The notes: a model not told the origin generated them from the sequence alone. Shown: positions 48,201 through 58,155, numbered from the stretch's first letter. The stretch: 64,000 nucleotides of DNA from Rubrivivax gelatinosus (GCF_016583785.1 NZ_NRRU01000016.1:1-64000); one strand, 5' to 3'. Made by a program: numbers and translations.

Positions 48201-49841
48201 TCAGCCGTCCAGCTGCTTCTGGAACACCAGCCCGGCGTGCTCGCGCAGCGCGTGGAACTTGATCTTGGGCCAGTTCTCCTGCATCGCACGCAGCTCGCCG
48301 GCGTATTCCAGCAGCACGCAGGGCGCGTCGACGGCGTCGAGCGCGACGCGGTGGGCGTTGCCGTCGATGAAACGCTTGAGTTCACGCTCGCCGCCGTCGG
48401 CGTCATCGCAGGTGACCCAGCGCGCGACGTTGTAGCGCGCCGGCATGATGCGCGCCTTGACGCCGTATTCGTGCTCCAGCCGGTGGGCGACGACTTCGAA
48501 CTGCAGCTGGCCGACGGCGCCCAGCAGCAGCAAGCTGCCGGCGACCGGGCGGAAGACCTGGATCGCGCCTTCTTCGCCGAGCTGGGTCAGGCCGGCACGC
48601 AGCTGCTTGGTGCGCAGCGGGTCGGCCACTTCGACGGCGCGAAACATTTCCGGCGCGAAGAAGGGCAGCCCGGTGAACTGCAGGCTCTCACCTTCGGTCA
48701 GCGTGTCGCCGAGCTGCAGCACGCCGTGGTTCGGAATGCCGATGATGTCGCCGGCAAAGGCCTCTTCCAGCAGCTCGCGGCGCTGCGACAGGAAGCTCAC
48801 CACCGTGTTCGGCCGCAGCTCCTTGCCCGAGCGCACCACCTTCAGCCGCATGCCGCGTTCGAAGTGGCCGCTGGCCACGCGCAGGAAGGCGATGCGGTCG
48901 CGGTGCGCCGGGTCCATGTTCGCCTGGATCTTGAAGACGACGCCGGTGAACTTGGGCTCGGCCGGCTGCACCTCGCGCTGCAGCGCCGGGCGCGAACCCG
49001 GTGCCGGCGCCATGTCGACGAGTGCGTCCAGCACCTCGCGCACGCCGAAGTTGTTGATCGCCGAGCCGAAGAACATCGGCGTCTGGCGCCCCGCCAGGAA
49101 CTCGGTCTCGTCGAACGGGGGCGAAGCCTCCTGCACCAGTTCGACCTCGCCCGCGGCTTCCATGTAGGCGCTGCCGAAACGTTCCTCCAGCACCGGGTTG
49201 GCCAGGCCATGGATGATCTCGTCGTCCTGGGTCGCACGCTCCTCGCCGGGCGAGAACACGCGCATCTGGTCCTTGCCCAGGTCGAGCACGCCGCCGAAGA
49301 ACTTGCCCATGCCCACCGGCCAGGTGAAGGGCACGACGCTCATGCCGAGCTCACGCTCGATCTCGTCCATCAGGGTGAGCGGCGCCTGCACCTCGCGGTC
49401 CATCTTGTTGACGAAGGTGAGGATGGGCGTGTTGCGCGCGCGGCAGACCTGCAGCAGGCGGCGCGTCTGCGGCTCGACGCCGTTGGCCGCGTCGATGACC
49501 ATCAGCGCCGCGTCGACCGCGGTCAGCACGCGGTAGGTGTCTTCGGAGAAGTCCTGGTGGCCCGGGGTGTCGAGCAGGTTGATGACGCAGTCGCGGTACT
49601 CCATCTGCATCACCGAACTCGCCACCGAGATGCCGCGCTGCTTCTCGATCTCCATCCAGTCGGAGGTGGCGTGGCGGCTGGCCTTGCGCGCCTTCACCGA
49701 GCCGGCGATCTGGATCGCGCCGGAGAACAGCAGCAGCTTCTCCGTCAGCGTGGTCTTGCCCGCGTCGGGGTGGCTGATGATGGCGAAGGTGCGGCGGCGG
49801 CGCACTTCGCTGTCGAGGCGGGATGAAGTCTCGGTGGCCAT
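48201..49841 (-). CDS. prfC: Peptide chain release factor 3
   Basis: 546 residues. GTPase motifs are SHPDAGKTTLTEKLL (G1), RGISVASS (G2), LDTPGHQDFSED (G3) and FVNKMDRE (G4), followed by the RF3-specific C-terminal domains. It recycles RF1/RF2 from the ribosome after termination. The ATG at 49841 is chosen because the next upstream ATG (49883) lies against the T run of the dps terminator and could not be on a separate message with a ribosome site. Confidence 0.95.
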   Translation of the reverse strand: MATETSSRLDSEVRRRRTFAIISHPDAGKTTLTEKLLLFSGAIQIAGSVKARKASRHATSDWMEIEKQRGISVASSVMQMEYRDCVINLLDTPGHQDFSEDTYRVLTAVDAALMVIDAANGVEPQTRRLLQVCRARNTPILTFVNKMDREVQAPLTLMDEIERELGMSVVPFTWPVGMGKFFGGVLDLGKDQMRVFSPGEERATQDDEIIHGLANPVLEERFGSAYMEAAGEVELVQEASPPFDETEFLAGRQTPMFFGSAINNFGVREVLDALVDMAPAPGSRPALQREVQPAEPKFTGVVFKIQANMDPAHRDRIAFLRVASGHFERGMRLKVVRSGKELRPNTVVSFLSQRRELLEEAFAGDIIGIPNHGVLQLGDTLTEGESLQFTGLPFFAPEMFRAVEVADPLRTKQLRAGLTQLGEEGAIQVFRPVAGSLLLLGAVGQLQFEVVAHRLEHEYGVKARIMPARYNVARWVTCDDADGGERELKRFIDGNAHRVALDAVDAPCVLLEYAGELRAMQENWPKIKFHALREHAGLVFQKQLDG

Positions 49842-49884
49842 GGGCTTTTCTCGGGCGAACCGCGAATTATCGTCGGCGCTCATG

Positions 49885-49928
49885 AAAAAGCCCCGCCCGA
49901 AGCCGGCGTGGGCCGGCCCCGGCGGGGC
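49885..49928 (-). terminator. Rho-independent terminator of dps
   Basis: GCCCCGCC/GGCGGGGC outer stem with a GCCGGC/GCCGGC-type inner stem, followed on the minus strand by five T. It is 41 nt past the dps stop and separates dps from prfC. Confidence 0.8.
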
Positions 49929-49968
49929 GTCGTACACGATCGGGCGGCCCGTCAGCGGGCCGCGGCGC

Positions 49969-50472
49969 TCATTCTTCGAGCAGCGAGCGCAGCATCCAGG
50001 CGGTCTGTTCGTGCACCGTCAGGCGCTGCGTCAGCAGGTCGGCCGTGGGCTCGTCGCCGGCCTTGTCGGCCAGCGGGAAGATGCCGCGTGCGGTGCGCGC
50101 CACGGCTTCGTGGCCGTCGACGAGGATCTTGACCATCGCCAGCGCCTTGGGCGGCGTCGCCGGCACGTCGGGCACCGAGGCCAGCGCGCCGAACTGGGCG
50201 TAGGAGCCCGGGGCGTGGTGGCCGAGCGAGCGGATGCGTTCGGCGATCGGGTCGACCGCGGTCCACAGCTCGGTGTACTGGGTCATGAACATCGTGTGGA
50301 GCGTGTTGAACATCGGCCCCGTGACGTTCCAGTGGAAGTTGTGCGTCGTCAGGTACAGCGTGTAGGTGTCGGCCAGCAGCTTGCTCAGGCCTTCGGCGAT
50401 CGCCGCCCGGTCCTTCTCGCTGATGCCGATGTTGATGGCCGGCGCGGAGCCGGTGGCCTTCTTCTTTGCCAT
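49969..50472 (-). CDS. dps: Dps family DNA-protecting ferritin-like protein
   Basis: 167 residues. A lysine-containing N-terminus (MAKKKATG) is followed by the four-helix bundle. The intersubunit ferroxidase residues are visible in [13 protein letters not shown] and [15 protein letters not shown] (His, Asp and Glu positions). It stores iron using peroxide and shields DNA. It lies downstream of katA and oxyR on the same strand, the usual peroxide-response grouping. An AGGAGAG ribosome site precedes the ATG. Confidence 0.94.
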   Translation of the reverse strand: MAKKKATGSAPAINIGISEKDRAAIAEGLSKLLADTYTLYLTTHNFHWNVTGPMFNTLHTMFMTQYTELWTAVDPIAERIRSLGHHAPGSYAQFGALASVPDVPATPPKALAMVKILVDGHEAVARTARGIFPLADKAGDEPTADLLTQRLTVHEQTAWMLRSLLEE

Positions 50473-50550
50473 TCACTCTCTCCTGAAAGTCGATATGCCC
50501 CGCGACTCTAACGAAGCCGCGGGACAGGGCGAGCATAGCCGGCGCAAGTG

Positions 50551-50637
50551 TCAGGCGAACGGGTGCCGGCCAGAGGCCAGCACCGCGAGACCGAAGGCGA
50601 CGATGGCACCGCCGATGATGGGCTTCAGGCGCTTCAT
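50551..50637 (-). CDS. Tiny membrane ORF overlapping the katA stop
   Basis: 28 residues, MKRLKPIIGGAIVAFGLAVL and a short polar tail. Two basic residues precede a single hydrophobic helix, a typical small inner-membrane protein. Its ATG overlaps the katA TGA (ATGA), so it can be translated by ribosomes that finish katA. Too short for homology judgement; could be a chance frame, but the position and topology argue for a real microprotein. Confidence 0.45.
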   Translation of the reverse strand: MKRLKPIIGGAIVAFGLAVLASGRHPFA

Positions 50638-52091
50638 CGTGCGCTCCGGGCCCTGAGCGCGGCCGCAACACCCTCGGCGTAGGCCGGGTCGGCCTTGGCG
50701 AGGTGGCCGAGCCAGCGGTCCTGCAGCGTGGCGTCGACCTGCGACAGCGGCCCGGCCATGTTGTCGAACAGGTCCTGGCGCTCTTCGGCCGACAGCAGCC
50801 GGAACAGGTTGCCGGGCTGCGTGTAGTCGTCGGCCGCCGGGCGCGGGTCGAAGCGGCCGCTCGTGCCGTTCAGCGCCCAGCCGGGCTCGCCGTGGCCGTG
50901 GTCGCCGTCGGGCACACCCGCGGCATCCACCGGCTGGTAGTTCTGCGCCCGGCCGAAGTTCTCGACCGCCATCGCACCGTCGCGCTGCTGGTGCTGCACC
51001 GGGCAGCGCGGGCGGTTCACCGGCAGGTACTGGTGGTTGGTGCCGACGCGGTAGAGCTGGGCGTCGTGGTACGCGAACAGCCGGCCCTGCAGCATCTTGT
51101 CGGGGCTGAAGCCCAGCCCCGGCACGACGTGACCCGGGCTGAACGCCGCCTGCTCGACGTCGGCGTGGTAGTTGTCGGGGTTGCGGTCGAGTTCGAGCAC
51201 GCCGACTTCCAGCCGCGGGAACTCGCCCTGCGGCCAGACCTTGGTCAGGTCGAAGGCGTCCCAGCCGGTGCGGCGCTCCCAGTCGAGGCGCTGGGCGTCG
51301 TCCATCACCTGCACGTAGGCGGTCCAGCGCGGGAAGCGGCCGCTTTCGATCGCCTGGAACAGGTCGCGCTGGGCGTAGTCGGGGTCTTCACCGGCGATGC
51401 GCACGGCGTCACGCGCTTTCAGGTTCTTGATGCCTTGCTGGGTCTTGAAGTGCCACTTGACCCAGACGCGCTCGCCGGCCTCGTTGATCAGGCTGAAGGT
51501 GTGGCTGCCGAAGCCGTCCATGTGGCGGTAGCCGTCGGGCGTGCCGCGGTTGGAGAACAGGATCGTCACCTGGTGCAGGCTCTCCGGCGTGTTCGCCCAG
51601 AAGTCGAACATCATCTGCGGCGACTTCAGGTTGGAGAACGGGCAGCGCTTTTGCGTGTGGATGAAGTCCGGGAACTTGATCGGGTCCTTGATGAAGAAGG
51701 TCGGCGTGTTGTTGCCGGTGAGGTCCCAGTTGCCGTCCTCGGTGTAGAAGCGGATCGCGAAGCCGCGCGGGTCGCGTTCGGTGTCGGCACTGCCCTTCTC
51801 GCCGCCGACGGTGGAGAAGCGCACGAAGGTCTCGGTCGTCTTGCCGACCGCGCTGAACAGCCTGGCCTTGGTGTAGCGCGTGATGTCCTGCGTCACCGTG
51901 AACCGGCCGTAGGCGCCCGAGCCCTTGGCGTGCACGACCCGCTCGGGAATGCGCTCGCGGTTGAAGTGCTGCAGCTTCTCGATCAGGTGCACGTCCTGCA
52001 GCAGCAGCGGGCCGCGGGCACCGGCGCTCATCGAGTTCTGGTTGTCGGCGACGGGGATGCCGGAAGCCGTGGTCAGGCGGGTGTTCGTCAT
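50634..52091 (-). CDS. katA: Monofunctional haem catalase
   Basis: 485 residues, a small-subunit catalase. The distal His is in FNRERIPERVVHAKGSGAYG, the Asn in FYTEDGNWDLTGNN, and the haem-ligand Tyr in GRLFAYHDAQLYRVG. It destroys H2O2 in the cytoplasm. It probably responds to the OxyR encoded about 1.8 kb upstream on the same strand; no convincing OxyR site was found in the 108-nt gap upstream of its start. A tiny membrane ORF overlaps its stop. Confidence 0.96.
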   Translation of the reverse strand: MTNTRLTTASGIPVADNQNSMSAGARGPLLLQDVHLIEKLQHFNRERIPERVVHAKGSGAYGRFTVTQDITRYTKARLFSAVGKTTETFVRFSTVGGEKGSADTERDPRGFAIRFYTEDGNWDLTGNNTPTFFIKDPIKFPDFIHTQKRCPFSNLKSPQMMFDFWANTPESLHQVTILFSNRGTPDGYRHMDGFGSHTFSLINEAGERVWVKWHFKTQQGIKNLKARDAVRIAGEDPDYAQRDLFQAIESGRFPRWTAYVQVMDDAQRLDWERRTGWDAFDLTKVWPQGEFPRLEVGVLELDRNPDNYHADVEQAAFSPGHVVPGLGFSPDKMLQGRLFAYHDAQLYRVGTNHQYLPVNRPRCPVQHQQRDGAMAVENFGRAQNYQPVDAAGVPDGDHGHGEPGWALNGTSGRFDPRPAADDYTQPGNLFRLLSAEERQDLFDNMAGPLSQVDATLQDRWLGHLAKADPAYAEGVAAALRARSAR

Positions 52092-52199
52092 GCGCTCTCC
52101 TTGTGGAAGGCCGGAGGTCCGGCATGACGAGCAGCTTAAGAACGCGAGGCCAATAGCTCCATTAGATCGTTTCGAATCCGGCGATAGCCATCGCCAGCA

Positions 52200-53741
52200 T
52201 CAGAGCTTGAACAGCTGCACCGAACGTTTCAGCGTCTCGGTGCGCTGGTGCAGCGCCTGCACCGCGTTCGCGGTCTGCTGCACGAGTTCGGCGTTGGCCT
52301 CGGTCATGCGCCCGAGTTCGCTGACCGCGCCGTTGACCTGCTCGATGCCGGCCGACTGCTCCTCGGCCGCGCGGGTGATGGCCTGGATCATCTCGCCGAC
52401 CCGCTGCACCTCGCCGACCGTACGGCCGATGGTCTCGTTGGCGGCGTCCATCTGGCGGGCGCCGTCGGCGACGTTTTCGACCGAGGCCATGATCAGCCCG
52501 CGCACGTCCTGCGCCGCGGTGGCGCTGCGCTGGGCCAGCGCCCGCACCTCGGCGGCGACGACGGCGAAGCCGCGGCCCTGCTCGCCGGCGCGCGCGGCCT
52601 CGACCGCGGCGTTGAGCGCCAGCAGATTGGTGCGGAAAGCGATGCCCTCGATGATCTGGACGATCTCGGAGACCTTGCGCGACGAGGACTCGATCGCCCG
52701 GATCGTCGCGCCGACACGCTCCATCGCCTGGCCACCGTCGGCGGCGACGGTCGCGGTCTGCACGCTCTGGCGCGCGACCTCGCCGGCGGTGGCAGCGGTA
52801 TGGCGCACCGTGCCGGCGATCTCGTCCATGGACGCCGCGGTCTTCTGCAGCGCGTCGTGCTGGGCCTCGGTGCGGGCGGACAGGTCCTCGCTGCCGCGCG
52901 CGATGCCGGCGGTGGCGTCTGCCGTGCCGTCGACTTCCTGGCGTGCGTCGCTGATCGCCGCGCGCAGGTTCAGCTGGATCTGGATCAGCGAGCGTGTCAG
53001 CGCGCTGAACGGGTGCGGGTGCACGTGTTCGACCGAGGTCTTCAGGTCGCAGCCGGCGAGTTCCTGGGCGAAACGTTCGGCCTCGGCCAGGCGGCGCTGC
53101 AGGTGCTGGCGCAGCACGACGGTGCTCAGCAGCACCGCCACCGCGCCGACGGCGGCGGCCACCGGCAGCGGCGCGACCGCGGCCACGCCGATGCCGAGCG
53201 CAAGCTGCGCCCCCATCAACAGTGCCAGGCGCGAGCACAGCGACAGGCGGTGCACACGCCCCGGCAGGTCGCGCCAGCCGAGATGGCGCACGCGCCCGGC
53301 ATGCAGCCGCACCGTCGGCCGGCCCGAGGCACGCTCGGCCGCGACCTGGGCGTAAAACGCTTCGGCGGCGCGGATCTCGTCGCGTGTCGGGCAAAACCGC
53401 ACCGACAGGTACGCCACCGGCTTGCCCTGGTCCATCACCGGCGTCACGTTCGCCTTGACCCAGTAGTGGTCGCCGTTGCGGCGCCGGTTCTTGACGATGC
53501 CCGACCAGGGACGGCCGCGGCCTATGGTCTGCCACAGGTCCTTGAAGGCCTCCGGCGGCACGTCGGGGTGCCGGATCAGGTTGTGCGGCTGGCCCAGCAG
53601 CTCGTCGTAGGTGTAGCCGCTGATCTCCACGAAGGCGTGGTTGCAGTGGGTGATGCGGCCTTGCGCGTCGGTCGTCGACACGATCAGCGCATCGGCCGGG
53701 TACTCGTATTCCTTCTGCGTGACAGGCAGGTTGACGCGCAT
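52200..53741 (-). CDS. PAS-domain methyl-accepting chemotaxis protein (Aer-like)
   Basis: 513 residues. N-terminal PAS domain (about 10-120, with [18 protein letters not shown] and [19 protein letters not shown]), as in the FAD-binding aerotaxis receptor Aer. A hydrophobic hairpin at about 175-215 anchors it without a periplasmic domain. The signalling domain (about 260-513) carries the conserved hairpin segment [20 protein letters not shown] that contacts CheA/CheW. It likely senses redox or oxygen. It sits between katA and oxyR. Confidence 0.92.
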   Translation of the reverse strand: MRVNLPVTQKEYEYPADALIVSTTDAQGRITHCNHAFVEISGYTYDELLGQPHNLIRHPDVPPEAFKDLWQTIGRGRPWSGIVKNRRRNGDHYWVKANVTPVMDQGKPVAYLSVRFCPTRDEIRAAEAFYAQVAAERASGRPTVRLHAGRVRHLGWRDLPGRVHRLSLCSRLALLMGAQLALGIGVAAVAPLPVAAAVGAVAVLLSTVVLRQHLQRRLAEAERFAQELAGCDLKTSVEHVHPHPFSALTRSLIQIQLNLRAAISDARQEVDGTADATAGIARGSEDLSARTEAQHDALQKTAASMDEIAGTVRHTAATAGEVARQSVQTATVAADGGQAMERVGATIRAIESSSRKVSEIVQIIEGIAFRTNLLALNAAVEAARAGEQGRGFAVVAAEVRALAQRSATAAQDVRGLIMASVENVADGARQMDAANETIGRTVGEVQRVGEMIQAITRAAEEQSAGIEQVNGAVSELGRMTEANAELVQQTANAVQALHQRTETLKRSVQLFKL

Positions 53742-53876
53742 GGTCTGACGGTCCTCTCTTGGTGTGGACGTTCGCGGCAGGTCAGGCCACCGCGGGGCGT
53801 CTTCTTTGCACCAATGTAAGAGGCGCGCATGTCAGGCCGTCGCGCCATAAGCGGCGCGGGAACTCGACAAATCGGG

Positions 53877-53901
53877 CAAAACCGCTTAATTCGCCACAGC
53901 G
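53877..53901 (-). terminator. Weak terminator after oxyR
   Basis: On the minus strand CCGCT-(11 nt)-AGCGG followed by TTTT, 12 nt past the oxyR stop. The short stem makes this uncertain. The rest of the 53742-53912 gap is the leader of the chemoreceptor gene. Confidence 0.3.
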
Positions 53902-53912
53902 GGGGGGCGGGA

Positions 53913-54836
53913 TCAGGCGGTCAGACGCCGCACCCCGGGCAGTTCGCAGGCGTAAATGGCGTTGCGCAGCGCCGCGATCGCTTCGTAGCGCGTGAAGGTG
54001 CGGCGCCAGACCAGCACCACGCGCCGCGTCGGCACCGGCTCGTGGAACGGGATGTAGGCGACGTGTTTGTCGGGCTCGGCCGGCAGCGACAGCCGCGGCA
54101 CGACGGTGACGCCCATGCCGGCGGCGACCATGTACTTGATCGTCTCCAGCGACGAGCCTTCGAAGCTCTTGCGTATGCCTTCGGCGTCGCTGGAAAAGCG
54201 CGCGTACTCGGGGCAGACCTCGAGCACGTGGTCGCGAAAGCAGTGGCCGGTGCCCAGCAGCAGCATGGTCTCGGCCTTCAGCTCCTCGGCGCTGACCGCC
54301 TCGCGTGCGGCCAGCGGGTGGCTGCGCGGCACCGCGGCGAGAAACGGCTCGTCGTACAGCGGCGCCACCGCCATGCCGGTGTCGGGGAAGGGCTCGGCCA
54401 TGATCGCGCAGTCGAGCTCGCCGGTGCGCAGCGACTCCAGCAGCTTGACGGTGAAGTTCTCCTGGATCATCAGCGGCATCTGCGGCACGAGCTCGATCGC
54501 GCTGCGCACCAGGTCGGGCAGCAGATAGGGCCCGATGGTGTAGATGACACCCATGCGCAGCGGGCCCGACACCGGGTCCTTGCCGCGTTTGGCGATCTCG
54601 CGGATCGATTGCGCCTGCTCGATGACCTGCTGCGCCTGGCGCACGATCTCCTCGCCCAGCGGCGTGGCGCTGACCTCGGCCGTGCCGCGCTCGAAGATCT
54701 TGACGTCGAGCTCCTCTTCGAGCTTCTTGACCGCGACGCTGAGCGTGGGCTGCGACACGTTGCAGGCCTCGGCGGCACGGCCGAAATGCCGTTCGCGCGC
54801 GACGGCGACGATGTATCTGAGCTCGGTGAGGGTCAT
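53913..54836 (-). CDS. oxyR: LysR-family hydrogen-peroxide sensor OxyR
   Basis: 307 residues. N-terminal winged helix (MTLTELRYIVAVARERHFGR) and a LysR effector domain. The redox pair is present at C199 and C208 (GHCFRDHVLEVC), the same numbers and spacing as in E. coli OxyR, supporting peroxide sensing by a disulfide switch. Target genes katA and dps lie downstream on the same strand. It is divergent from gdhA with 179 nt between starts. Confidence 0.94.
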   Translation of the reverse strand: MTLTELRYIVAVARERHFGRAAEACNVSQPTLSVAVKKLEEELDVKIFERGTAEVSATPLGEEIVRQAQQVIEQAQSIREIAKRGKDPVSGPLRMGVIYTIGPYLLPDLVRSAIELVPQMPLMIQENFTVKLLESLRTGELDCAIMAEPFPDTGMAVAPLYDEPFLAAVPRSHPLAAREAVSAEELKAETMLLLGTGHCFRDHVLEVCPEYARFSSDAEGIRKSFEGSSLETIKYMVAAGMGVTVVPRLSLPAEPDKHVAYIPFHEPVPTRRVVLVWRRTFTRYEAIAALRNAIYACELPGVRRLTA

Positions 54837-55015
54837 CGACACATTGTCAGCGGTCCGCCCGCGGTCTGGGGTCATGCAAAAGATGCATGAAAACACCGGG
54901 TCGGCTCCGATCCCCTGCCACGAGGCGCGGCCTACAGTCGCGGCACTGCGCAGCCGGCGCCGGCCCACGAGGCCGCAACCCGGCGCGCGCCCCCCCATCC
55001 GATCAGGAAGCCTAG

Positions 55016-56290
55016 ATGCCGCAACCGCTCTCTTTCGTCCATCCGACACCGCACAGCCCCTGGGGCACCTACCTCGCCCAGGTCGACCGCGTCGTGCCCT
55101 ATCTGGGCCACCTGGCACGCTGGGTCGAGACCCTGAAGCGCCCGAAACGCGCGCTGATCGTCGACATCCCGATCGAGATGGACGACGGCCGCATCGAGCA
55201 CTTCGAGGGTTACCGCGTGCAGCACAACATGTCGCGCGGCCCGGGCAAGGGCGGCGTGCGCTACCACCCCGACGTCACGCTCGAGGAAGTGATGGCGCTG
55301 GCGGCGTGGATGAGCGTCAAGAACGCCGCCGTCAACCTGCCCTACGGCGGCGCCAAGGGCGGCGTGCGCGTCGACCCCAAGCAGCTGACGCACAAGGAGT
55401 TGGAGCGCATGACGCGGCGCTACACCAGCGAGATCGGGCTGATCATCGGCCCGCAGCAGGACATACCGGCACCGGACGTGAACACCAACCCGCAGATCAT
55501 GGCGTGGATGATGGACACCTACTCGATGAACGTCGGCGCCACCGCCACCGGCGTCGTCACCGGCAAGCCCATCCACCTGGGCGGCTCGCTGGGCCGTGTG
55601 AAAGCCACCGGCCGCGGCGTCTTCGTCACCGGGCGCGAAGCCGCGCGTCGCCTGGGCATGGACCTGAACGGCGCGCGGGTCGCGGTGCAGGGTTTCGGCA
55701 ACGTCGGCTCGTCGGCGGCCGAACTCTTCGGCCAGGCCGGCAGCAAGCTGGTCGCGGTGCAGGACCACTCGGGCACGATCTTCAACGGCGACGGCCTGGA
55801 CATCGCCGCGCTGACCACGCACGTCCGGCAGACCGGTGGCGTCGCCGGCTTCGGCGCGGCCGAGGTGATGGCGACCGAGGACTTCTGGGACGTCGATTGC
55901 GACATCCTCGTGCCGGCGGCGCTGGAAGGCCAGATCACGGTGGCGCGTGCGCTGCGCCTGAAGGCCCGCATCGTGCTGGAAGGCGCCAACGGCCCGACCC
56001 TGCCCGACGCCGACGACACGCTCGCCGAACGCGGCGTGCTGGTCGTGCCCGACGTCATCTGCAACGCCGGCGGCGTGACCGTCAGCTACTTCGAGTGGGT
56101 GCAGGACTTCAGCTCGTTCTTCTGGACCGAGGACGAGATCAACGTGCGCCTGGACAAGATCATGATCGGCGCCTTGAAGCGCATCTGGGACACCGCCGAC
56201 CACCACGGCATCACGCTGCGCACCGCCACCTTCGCCGTGGCCTGCGAACGCATCCTGATGGCCCGTGAGGAACGTGGCCTGTATCCCTGA
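55016..56290 (+). CDS. gdhA: Glutamate dehydrogenase
   Basis: 424 residues, hexameric-type Glu/Leu/Phe/Val dehydrogenase. The glutamate-site lysines are in [10 protein letters not shown] and [11 protein letters not shown], and the dinucleotide motif is [10 protein letters not shown]. It interconverts glutamate and 2-oxoglutarate. Length and sequence style fit an NAD-type catabolic enzyme, but the cofactor is not proven. A GC-rich repeat follows the gene and may end its transcript. Confidence 0.94.
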   Translation: MPQPLSFVHPTPHSPWGTYLAQVDRVVPYLGHLARWVETLKRPKRALIVDIPIEMDDGRIEHFEGYRVQHNMSRGPGKGGVRYHPDVTLEEVMALAAWMSVKNAAVNLPYGGAKGGVRVDPKQLTHKELERMTRRYTSEIGLIIGPQQDIPAPDVNTNPQIMAWMMDTYSMNVGATATGVVTGKPIHLGGSLGRVKATGRGVFVTGREAARRLGMDLNGARVAVQGFGNVGSSAAELFGQAGSKLVAVQDHSGTIFNGDGLDIAALTTHVRQTGGVAGFGAAEVMATEDFWDVDCDILVPAALEGQITVARALRLKARIVLEGANGPTLPDADDTLAERGVLVVPDVICNAGGVTVSYFEWVQDFSSFFWTEDEINVRLDKIMIGALKRIWDTADHHGITLRTATFAVACERILMAREERGLYP

Positions 56291-56341
56291 GGTCAGCGAG
56301 CGCGGTAAAGCACCCGACCGCTGGCGATCAAGCTTCCCGCC

Positions 56342-56413
56342 ACGGCCCGGCTCTGCCGGGCCGTCGGCGGACGGCCCCCCTGGGGGGTAGCGAGCGTCAG
56401 CGAGCTTGGGGGC
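56342..56413. repeat. GC-rich intergenic hairpin repeat, copy B
   Basis: Same block order as 3351-3420: GGCCCGGC-TCT-GCCGGGCC, then GCCCCCCTGGGGGG, then TAGCGAGCGTCAGCGAGCTT and GGGGG. It follows gdhA and runs into the OmpA-like gene, so that gene's last five codons and stop (SPQAR-stop) come from repeat sequence. Confidence 0.6.
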
Positions 56414-57053
56414 TCTCAGTCAAGAATATCTCGACGCGGCGGTTCTTGGAGCGGCCGGCGTCGGTGTTGTTGTCGGCCACCGGCTCGCGCGCGCCGCGGC
56501 CGGCGATCTCGAGGCGGGCGGCGGGAACGCCGCGGTCTTCGAGGTAGTCGCGCACGGTGCGCGCCCGGGCCAGCGACAGCGGGTCGTTGATCGCGTCGCT
56601 GCCGGTGCTGTCGGTGTGGCCGACGATGCGCACGTGCATCGTCTGGTCCAGGCCCCGGGCGAACTGGTCGAGCACCGGGCGCAGCGACGGCTGCAGGTCG
56701 GCGCGGCCGACGGCGAAGGACAGGTCGCTGGGCACGTTGACCTTCAGCTCGTTGTCCTGCGTGCGCGCGACGTCGATGCCGGTGCCGGCGGTGGCCTGCT
56801 CCATCGCGCGGCGCTTGTCTTCCATGCGCTTGGACCACAGGTTGCCGCCGACCGCTCCGACGACGCCGCCGACGACGGCACCGGTGCCGGCCTTGCCGCC
56901 GGTGGCCTTGCTCAGCACGGCGCCGCCGAGGGCGCCGATCGCGGCGCCGGTGGCGGTGCCGCGCGAACGTTCGTCCATGTTCTCGCAACCGGCGAGCACG
57001 GCGGCCGCGGCCACGAGGGCGGCCAGGCGGGCGCTGGGGCGTCGAATCATCAT
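56397..57053 (-). CDS. OmpA-family lipoprotein with glycine zipper
   Basis: 218 residues. Lipobox VLAGC (Cys23), then a glycine-zipper region (about 35-70, AAIGALGGAVLSKATGG and GAVVGGVVGAVGG) and an OmpA C-terminal domain (about 105-213) that binds peptidoglycan; the diagnostic segment includes VRIVGHTDSTGS and RARTVRDYLEDRGV. Probably ties the outer membrane to the wall. The C-terminus extends into a dispersed repeat. Two ATGs stand in tandem at the start. Confidence 0.9.
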   Translation of the reverse strand: MMIRRPSARLAALVAAAAVLAGCENMDERSRGTATGAAIGALGGAVLSKATGGKAGTGAVVGGVVGAVGGNLWSKRMEDKRRAMEQATAGTGIDVARTQDNELKVNVPSDLSFAVGRADLQPSLRPVLDQFARGLDQTMHVRIVGHTDSTGSDAINDPLSLARARTVRDYLEDRGVPAARLEIAGRGAREPVADNNTDAGRSKNRRVEIFLTESPQAR

Positions 57054-57172
57054 CGTCTTCTCCTTGTTCTGTTTGCCAATGCGCCGGTGCGCGGCGCATG
57101 GCGCCGGCATACGGGGTGCTCGTACCATCTTAGGCTCGGCCCCATGGCCCCCCGTAAAGAAGCGCAATCGCC

Positions 57173-58141
57173 ATGCAGCGCAGAACCGCCCTCGCCAGCC
57201 TCGCGGCGCTGGCCGCCGCCCGCGGCAGCCGCGCCGACCCGCCCTGGCCGCAACGCGCGGTGCGCATCGTCGTGCCGAGTGCGCCCGGCAGCTCGCTGGA
57301 CCTGATCGCACGTGCGCTCGGCGAACGCCTGGCGCCGCGCTGGGGCCGGCCGGTGCTGGTCGAGGACCGGCCCGGCGCCGGCGGCGTGCTCGGCCTGGAC
57401 ATCGCCGCCAAGGCGCGCGACGGCCACACGCTGGCCCTCGGTTTCAACGGCCCGGTCGCGTTCGCGCCCTTTCTCTACCGCCGCATGCCCTACGACCCGG
57501 CCCGCGACCTGCTGCCGGTGGTGATGACGACCTCGCAGCCCAACGTGCTGGCGGTCAATGCAGCCCAGGTGCCGGCGCGCACGGTGGCCGAGTTCGTCGC
57601 CTGGGCACGCCGGCGCCCGGGCGGCGTCAGCTACTCGTCGCTGGGCAACGGCAGTTCGGCGCACCTGACGATGGAGCTGTTCCGGCACGAAGCCGGCTTC
57701 GACGCGGTGCACGTGCCCTACAACGGCTCGCCGCCGGCGGCACTCGCCGTCGCACAGGGCGAAACCGAGGCCAGCTTCATGACCGCGCCGGCGCTGCTGC
57801 CGCACGTGCGCAACCACAAGATCCGCTTGCTGGCGGTGACGGGCACGCAGCGCCTGCACGGCCTGGACGAGCTGCCGACGATGGCCCAGGCCGGTTATGC
57901 GAACGTGCAGTCCATGGCCTGGAACGGGCTGCTGGCGCCGGCGGGCACGCCGGCCGCGGTGCTGGCGCGCATCAACGCCGACGTCAACGCCGTGCTGCAC
58001 GAGCCGGCGCTGCGCGAGGCTTTGGCGGCGCAGGGGCTCGCCGTGGTCGGCGGCAGCGCCGCCGACTTCCGTCGTACGATCGACGCCGACATCCAGCGCT
58101 GGGGCCCGGTGATCACGCGCCTGGGCATCCGGCTCGACTAG
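57173..58141 (+). CDS. Bug-type tripartite tricarboxylate transporter binding protein
   Basis: 322 residues. Signal peptide (about 1-21), then the Bug/TctC fold: WPQRAVRIVVPSAPGSSLD, RPGAGGVLGLDIAAKA, and ADVNAVLHEPALREAL near the end. It binds a carboxylate or similar solute in the periplasm. No TctAB membrane genes are nearby, so it is an orphan, which is common in Burkholderiales. It lies 14 nt upstream of the thioredoxin-TPR gene. Confidence 0.9.
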   Translation: MQRRTALASLAALAAARGSRADPPWPQRAVRIVVPSAPGSSLDLIARALGERLAPRWGRPVLVEDRPGAGGVLGLDIAAKARDGHTLALGFNGPVAFAPFLYRRMPYDPARDLLPVVMTTSQPNVLAVNAAQVPARTVAEFVAWARRRPGGVSYSSLGNGSSAHLTMELFRHEAGFDAVHVPYNGSPPAALAVAQGETEASFMTAPALLPHVRNHKIRLLAVTGTQRLHGLDELPTMAQAGYANVQSMAWNGLLAPAGTPAAVLARINADVNAVLHEPALREALAAQGLAVVGGSAADFRRTIDADIQRWGPVITRLGIRLD

Positions 58142-58155
58142 AAAAACCCGCCGCC

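Noticed and set aside
49842-49883. Upstream ATG at 49883 as the prfC start
   Set aside because: It directly follows the T run of the dps terminator, and the extra 14 residues are not part of the RF3 fold.
52092-52199. OxyR tetrad site upstream of katA
   Set aside because: Two CTAT tetrads occur but 31 nt apart, not on the 11-nt spacing of the OxyR pattern; the other positions do not match.
53742-53912. Sigma-28 (FliA) promoter for the chemoreceptor gene
   Set aside because: A TTAAGCG and GCCCGATT pair is present but the spacer is far too short.
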